DNA from: Sulfuricellaceae bacterium
GTDB lineage: Bacteria > Pseudomonadota > Gammaproteobacteria > Burkholderiales > UBA9220
Assembly (NCBI GenBank): GCA_019911985.1
Contig: JAIOJO010000429.1
Span: forward strand, 1 to 8,643
Length of the DNA stretch: 8,643 bases
Direction: 5' to 3'
A model generated the notes under the pieces. It was not told the origin of the DNA. It ran no database searches and was given only the letters and a program-made list of their open reading frames with translations. The position numbers and the translations under genes were made by a program. Shown here piece by piece: positions 5,068 to 8,643 of this stretch (its first letter is position 1; each line of letters opens with the position of its first letter).

Positions 5068-7107
5068 ATGGCATCGATGCAATCGGCGGAGAGCAATACG
5101 GTTTTTCTGCCTCGGAACGTAATCAAGCGCGACGGCAGCGTCGCTCCCTTCGACGCCGACAAGATACGCTCCGCCATCCAGCGGGCGGGGAACGCCAGCG
5201 GGGAGTTCGGCGCCGACGAAGCGGTTCTTCTCGGCGCCCAGGTGGCCAAGGTGCTGATCCACAAATTCCGCAATCAGCCGCCCCACATCGAGAAGATCCA
5301 GGATGCGGTGGAGCAGGTGCTGATTTCCGCCAACCATCTCAAGACCGCGCGCGCCTATATCGTCTACCGCGAACAGCACACCAAGCTGCGCCAGGACCGC
5401 AAGACGGTGGTGGACGTGGAAAGCTCAATCAACGAATACTTGGAGCAGATGGACTGGCGCGTCAACGCCAACGCCAACCAGGGCTACAGCCTGGGCGGCC
5501 TGATCCTGAATGTATCCGGCAAGGTGGTGGCGAACTACTGGCTCAACCATGTCTATCCGCCGGAAGTCGGCGTGGCACACCGCGAGGGCGATATCCACGT
5601 GCACGACCTCGACATGCTGGCGGGCTACTGCGCCGGCTGGTCGCTGCGCACCTTGCTCAACGAAGGCCTCAACGGCGTGCCGGGCAAGGTGGAGGCGGGG
5701 CCGCCCAAGCATATGTCCTCCGCGGTGGGGCAGATCGTCAACTTCCTCGGCACCTTGCAAAACGAATGGGCCGGCGCGCAGGCGTTTTCTTCCTTCGATA
5801 CCTACATGGCGCCCTTTATCCGCAAGGACAGCCTGAGCTACCACGACGTGAAGCAGTCCATCCAGGAGCTGATCTACAACCTCAACGTGCCGTCGCGCTG
5901 GGGCACGCAGACGCCCTTCACCAACCTGACCTTCGACTGGGTTTGTCCGGAAGACCTGCGCGAGCAAGTGCCCGTCATCGGCGGCGAGGAAATGCCTTTT
6001 TGCTACGGCGAGCTGCAGGCCGAGATGGACATGATCAACCGCGCCTATATCGAGGTGATGACCGCCGGCGACGCCAAGGGACGGGTGTTCACCTTCCCGA
6101 TTCCGACTTACAACATGACGCCGGACTTCCCCTGGGAGTCGGAAAACGCCACCCGCTTGTTCGAGATGACGGCCAAATACGGTCTGCCGTATTTCCAGAA
6201 CTTCATCAATTCCGAACTCAAGCCCAACATGGTGCGCAGCATGTGCTGCCGCCTCCAGCTCGACCTGCGCGAACTGCTCAAGCGCGGCAACGGCCTCTTC
6301 GGCAGCGCCGAACAGACCGGATCGGTGGGCGTGGTGACGGTCAATTGCGCGCGCCTCGGCCACCTCTATCCCAGCGACGAGGACGCCCTGTTCGAGCGCC
6401 TCGACGCGCTGCTGGAAATCGCCAAGAACAGCCTGGAGATCAAGCGCAAGGTGATCCAGCGCCACATGGACGCGGGGCTTTTCCCCTATACCAAGCGCTA
6501 TCTCGGCACCTTGCGCAATCATTTTTCCACCATCGGCGTCAACGGCATCAACGAGATGATCCGCAACTTCAGCGCCGGCGAGCACGACATCGCCGGCGCC
6601 TGGGGCCACCGTTTCGCGGTGCGCCTGCTCGACCACGTGCGCGCCCGTATGCTGGCCTTCCAGGAGGAAACCGGCCACATGTATAACCTCGAGGCGACGC
6701 CGGCGGAAGGCACCACCTACCGCTTCGCCCGCGAGGACAAAAAGCGCTTCCCCGATATTCTCCAGGCCGGGACCGCCGATATGCCCTACTACACCAACTC
6801 CTCGCAACTGCCGGTGGGTTTCACCGACGACCCCTTCGAAGCGCTGGAACGGCAGGAGGAATTGCAGAAGAAATACACCGGCGGCACCGTGTTGCACCTT
6901 TACATGACCGAACGCATTTCCAGCGCCGAGGCGTGTAAAAACCTGGTCAAGCGCTCGCTGGAACGCTTCGGCCAGCCTTACATCACCATCACGCCGACTT
7001 TTTCGATTTGCCCGAAACACGGTTATTTGGACGGCGAGAACAAGTTTTGCCCGAAGTGCGACGAAGAGTTGCTGGCGCAAAAACGCCGCCTGGTCAACGC
7101 GGCCTGA
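5068..7107 (+). CDS. nrdD: Anaerobic (class III) ribonucleoside-triphosphate reductase, catalytic part lacking the glycyl radical segment
   Basis: This is the 679-residue large part of NrdD, which reduces ribonucleoside triphosphates without oxygen. Start ATG 5068 is chosen because AGGAGG (5055-5060) sits seven bases upstream; ATG 5062 is almost on top of it. Residues about 18-110 form the ATP-cone allosteric domain (VIKRDGSVAPFDADKIRSAI). The catalytic barrel follows, with IHVHDLDMLAGYC (Cys188) and the finger-loop RSMCCRLQLDL (Cys393/Cys394), which carries the thiyl-radical cysteine. The C-terminus has a zinc-ribbon-like C-x2-H...C-x2-C (Cys648, His651, Cys661, Cys664) and then stops at LLAQKRRLVNAA. 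Family members normally continue into a glycyl radical motif (RVCGYLG or RVMGYHRP type); none exists here. That motif is encoded by the separate gene at 7484-7672. Regulation is probably by FNR and NrdR through the upstream boxes. Confidence 0.95.
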   Translation: MASMQSAESNTVFLPRNVIKRDGSVAPFDADKIRSAIQRAGNASGEFGADEAVLLGAQVAKVLIHKFRNQPPHIEKIQDAVEQVLISANHLKTARAYIVYREQHTKLRQDRKTVVDVESSINEYLEQMDWRVNANANQGYSLGGLILNVSGKVVANYWLNHVYPPEVGVAHREGDIHVHDLDMLAGYCAGWSLRTLLNEGLNGVPGKVEAGPPKHMSSAVGQIVNFLGTLQNEWAGAQAFSSFDTYMAPFIRKDSLSYHDVKQSIQELIYNLNVPSRWGTQTPFTNLTFDWVCPEDLREQVPVIGGEEMPFCYGELQAEMDMINRAYIEVMTAGDAKGRVFTFPIPTYNMTPDFPWESENATRLFEMTAKYGLPYFQNFINSELKPNMVRSMCCRLQLDLRELLKRGNGLFGSAEQTGSVGVVTVNCARLGHLYPSDEDALFERLDALLEIAKNSLEIKRKVIQRHMDAGLFPYTKRYLGTLRNHFSTIGVNGINEMIRNFSAGEHDIAGAWGHRFAVRLLDHVRARMLAFQEETGHMYNLEATPAEGTTYRFAREDKKRFPDILQAGTADMPYYTNSSQLPVGFTDDPFEALERQEELQKKYTGGTVLHLYMTERISSAEACKNLVKRSLERFGQPYITITPTFSICPKHGYLDGENKFCPKCDEELLAQKRRLVNAA

Positions 7108-7123
7108 TGTTCAGGGGGAAATA

Positions 7124-7441
7124 ATGGTCAAATTAAGCATCCTCTATCCGAACCGGGAAGGCGGCCGGTTCGACATGGATTATTACCTCAACACGCACAT
7201 GCCCTTGTCGATTCGCCTGCTCGGAACGGCGCTGAAAGGCCTTAACGTCGAGCAAGGATTGAGCGGCGGCCTGCCGGATTCGCCCGCGCCCTATGTCGCC
7301 TTGTGCCATATGTTGTTCGACTCGCCGCAGGCTTTTTACGAGGCTTTCATGCCCCATGCCGAAACGCTGCAAGGCGACATCCCCAACTACACCGATATCG
7401 AACCCATTATTCAGATTAGCGCGGTGAGGATAGCCCGCTAA
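7124..7441 (+). CDS. EthD family small protein
   Basis: The 105-residue protein has the EthD/dimeric ferredoxin-like barrel pattern: a first strand VKLSILYP, the signature FDMDYYLNTHMPLSIRLLG and a C-terminal YTDIEPIIQISAVR. The family is named for a gene of the ethyl tert-butyl ether degradation cluster, and most members have no proven reaction; no catalytic role can be assigned. Start ATG 7124 has AGGGGGA at 7113-7119 and begins 16 bases after the nrdD stop, so it is surely in the same transcript. It sits between the two pieces of the reductase. It could be a passenger whose insertion separated them or a small partner of the enzyme; the sequence does not decide. The family call is good, the role unknown. 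Confidence 0.85.
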   Translation: MVKLSILYPNREGGRFDMDYYLNTHMPLSIRLLGTALKGLNVEQGLSGGLPDSPAPYVALCHMLFDSPQAFYEAFMPHAETLQGDIPNYTDIEPIIQISAVRIAR

Positions 7442-7457
7442 GCCGGGGCTATCCGGC
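7430..7457 (+). other. Two competing small hairpins at the EthD stop codon
   Basis: ATAGCCC (7430-7436) pairs perfectly with GGGCTAT (7446-7452). The alternative GCCGG (7442-7446) pairs with CCGGC (7453-7457). The two share bases and exclude each other. They lie between the EthD stop and the ribosome binding site of the glycyl radical gene, so they could tune its expression. No T tract follows, which argues against termination. Confidence 0.4.
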
Positions 7458-7483
7458 CCAAGCCATCAGCCAAGGAGAAAGTC

Positions 7484-7672
7484 ATGACCGATCTATCGCA
7501 AGCAATGCAGGCCGCCCAAGTAGTGTTGACCGACAACGAGCGTCAGCCCTGCGAAATATGGACGCGCGTGATGGGCTATCATCGCCCAGTGGCCTCGTTC
7601 AACGTCGGTAAAAAAGGCGAGTACTACGAGCGCACCTATTTCGTCGAATGCCGCGACCAGCAGGCCGCCTGA
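7484..7672 (+). CDS. Stand-alone glycyl radical domain of class III ribonucleotide reductase (NrdD C-terminal part)
   Basis: This is a 62-residue protein whose residues about 20-52 are the C-terminal glycyl radical segment of NrdD: RQPCEIWTRVMGYHRPVASF, then NVGKKGEYYERTYF. The radical-bearing glycine should be Gly31 in RVMGY. In ordinary NrdD this segment is fused after the zinc-ribbon region, exactly where the large protein at 5068-7107 ends. The gene has its own ATG and a good AAGGAG at 7471-7476, seven bases upstream, so it looks like an established separate gene and not a frameshifted remnant. Residues 1-19 resemble an inter-domain linker. It is followed one base after its stop by the activase gene. 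I infer that NrdG puts the radical on this small protein, which docks into the large subunit, much as GrcA (YfiD) restores damaged pyruvate formate-lyase. Domain identity is firm; function in trans is inference. Confidence 0.92.
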   Translation: MTDLSQAMQAAQVVLTDNERQPCEIWTRVMGYHRPVASFNVGKKGEYYERTYFVECRDQQAA

Positions 7673-7673
7673 G

Positions 7674-8372
7674 TTGTCGCCGGGCCTCCGCCTCGGGGGC
7701 ATGGTCCCGCTTACCACCACCGATTATCCCGGCGGCCTGGCGGCGGTGTTGTTCTGTCAAGGCTGCCCGTGGCGCTGCGCTTACTGCCAGAATACCCATT
7801 TGATTCCCCCCAAGGGCGAGCGCGAACTGGCGTGGAGCGATGTGCTGGCCTTTTTGCGGCGGCGAATCGGCTTGCTCGACGCGGTGGTGTTCAGCGGCGG
7901 CGAACCGAGCTTGCAGCAAGCGATTGTCGCGGCAGCGCGTCAGGTGCGCGGCATGGGCTTCAAGCTTGGCCTGCATACCGCCGGCCCCTACCCGGAACGG
8001 CTGGCGGAGGTGCTGCCGGAACTGGACTGGGTCGGCATGGACGTCAAGGCCGGTTTCGCCGACTACGCCGCCACCACCGGCGTACCCGGCAGCGGCGCCA
8101 AGGCGCAAGCCAGCGCGCGTTTGCTGCTGGAAAGCGGAATAGCCCACGAGTTCCGCACCACCTGGCACCCCGCCCTGATGTCCGCGGAACGGTTGCGCGC
8201 CTTGGCGCGGACACTAGCCGGGATGGGCGTCCGCCGTTTCGCGCTGCAGGCATTCCGCGCTACCGGCTGCGCCGATGCCGGGCTGAACGCCGCGCCAGCC
8301 GTGCGCATCGACGAGGAAATGCTGGCCGAATTGGCGCAAATGTTTGCGGAATTCGTTTATCGGCCGGCTTAG
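7674..8372 (+). CDS. nrdG: NrdG-type anaerobic ribonucleotide reductase activating protein (radical SAM)
   Basis: The 232-residue radical SAM activase has the canonical C-x3-C-x2-C motif (Cys31, Cys35, Cys38 in CPWRCAYC) and VVFSGGEPSLQ for SAM binding. Its N-terminus, LRLGGMVPLTTTDYPGGLAA, is typical of NrdG/PflA-like activases. It reductively cleaves S-adenosylmethionine on a [4Fe-4S] cluster and abstracts hydrogen from the target glycine. I prefer the TTG start at 7674, because the conserved LRLGG block precedes the first ATG (7701, Met10). The TTG lies one base after the TGA of the glycyl radical gene (TGAGTTG) and has no clear Shine-Dalgarno sequence, pointing to translational coupling. 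It closes the nrdD operon. The family call is firm; the start is less certain. Confidence 0.92.
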   Translation: MSPGLRLGGMVPLTTTDYPGGLAAVLFCQGCPWRCAYCQNTHLIPPKGERELAWSDVLAFLRRRIGLLDAVVFSGGEPSLQQAIVAAARQVRGMGFKLGLHTAGPYPERLAEVLPELDWVGMDVKAGFADYAATTGVPGSGAKAQASARLLLESGIAHEFRTTWHPALMSAERLRALARTLAGMGVRRFALQAFRATGCADAGLNAAPAVRIDEEMLAELAQMFAEFVYRPA

Positions 8373-8422
8373 GGGATGTCGGCTAAAAAAGTGGTCGAAT
8401 ATTGAAGATGTAGTACTCGTGG

Positions 8423-8497
8423 GGCGTAATACCCTTCGGTTATTGCGCCGCAGGGTGGTACCCATTCGGCGGATTACGCTACGCTAATCCGCCCTAC
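8423..8497. repeat. REP-like extragenic element with two hairpins
   Basis: The first hairpin pairs GGCGTAAT-ACC with GGT-TATTGCGCC (8423-8449) around a CTTC loop, allowing one bulge and one G-T pair. The second is a perfect 9-bp stem, GGCGGATTA (8468-8476) with TAATCCGCC (8485-8493). From memory, GGCGGATTACGCTACGC-type palindromes are common dispersed repeats in beta- and gammaproteobacterial genomes. The element lies 50 bases after nrdG and could protect the 3' end of the operon message. Confidence 0.7.
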
Positions 8498-8505
8498 GCA
8501 GACTT

Positions 8506-8643
8506 AAGGAATCTCTGATTAACGCACCGATTCTTCCCTGATTTGGTCATCGAACCAAGTTTTCAGAAGGAATCGGTCAATATCTGTCTGTAATTCAGTG
8601 CATCAATGCCATTTCTGGCCTCTTTTTCATGCTGTTTGCCATT
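8506..8643. mobile_element. Possible edge of an insertion sequence (speculative)
   Basis: From 8506 the sequence becomes clearly AT-richer than the rest of the window and holds no supportable gene. AAGGAATCTCTGATTAACG resembles the ends of some IS5-like insertion sequences as I remember them. Inside, AAGGAATC recurs (8507-8514 and 8567-8574), and ACCGATTC (8526-8533) is inverted at GAATCGGT (8570-8577). No transposase motif and no second end are visible because the window stops. Confidence 0.25.

Noticed and set aside
5425..7080. Long open frame on the minus strand opposite nrdD
   Set aside because: It is a shadow of the GC-rich nrdD codon pattern; the translation is low-complexity and histidine/alanine/valine-rich with no recognisable domain.
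7107..7484. Split nrdD as a simple frameshift or sequencing error
   Set aside because: The two parts are separated by a complete gene, and the second part has its own ATG and Shine-Dalgarno sequence; a single indel cannot restore one frame.
8376..8405. Nine-codon frame (ATG 8376 to TGA) after nrdG
   Set aside because: Too short, with no family resemblance or other support.
8595..8642. Minus-strand frame at the right edge as the end of a transposase
   Set aside because: Only about 15 codons are visible and no transposase motif can be recognised.

Overview
The window is a GC-rich stretch, roughly 60% by eye, from a ubiquinone-making, motile, facultatively anaerobic proteobacterium. The style of the genes and of the intergenic repeats points to a beta- or gammaproteobacterium; I cannot name the genus. 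Almost every recognisable gene belongs to oxygen-free metabolism, and many encode Fe-S or radical enzymes.

Layout, all on the + strand. Bases 1-410 are the 3' end of a methyl-accepting chemotaxis receptor gene. Bases 510-1484 encode a YhcC-type radical SAM protein that overlaps ubiU (1474-2475). An imperfect 31-bp inverted repeat (2487-2568) separates ubiU from ubiV (2597-3511). UbiU and UbiV are the paired Fe-S U32 proteins of oxygen-independent ubiquinone hydroxylation. A toxin-antitoxin module follows: a BrnT-like toxin (3602-3883) overlapping an XRE/HTH antitoxin (3858-4193). It lies between ubiUV and the third member of the pathway, ubiT (4316-4795), which is followed by a rho-independent terminator (4868-4901).

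The second half is an anaerobic ribonucleotide reductase operon. Its control region has an FNR/ANR-type box (4937-4950) and two NrdR-like boxes exactly 32 bp apart (4968-4983 and 5000-5015). Then come nrdD (5068-7107), an EthD-family small protein (7124-7441), a 62-residue protein (7484-7672) and the activase nrdG (7674-8372). The main NrdD protein ends just after its zinc-ribbon-like cysteines and has no glycyl radical motif. The missing motif (RVMGY) is in the 62-residue protein, which has its own start codon and Shine-Dalgarno sequence. Class III reductase therefore appears to be made here as two polypeptides, with the glycyl radical segment supplied in trans and an EthD gene between the halves. 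This is the most striking observation in the window.

The last 270 bases (8373-8643) hold no supportable gene. They contain a two-hairpin REP-like element (8423-8497) and AT-richer sequence that may be the edge of an insertion sequence.

Taken together, UbiTUV would supply quinone for anaerobic respiration and NrdD/NrdG would supply deoxynucleotides without oxygen. Oxygen-responsive (FNR) and dNTP-responsive (NrdR) control are visible only in front of nrdD.
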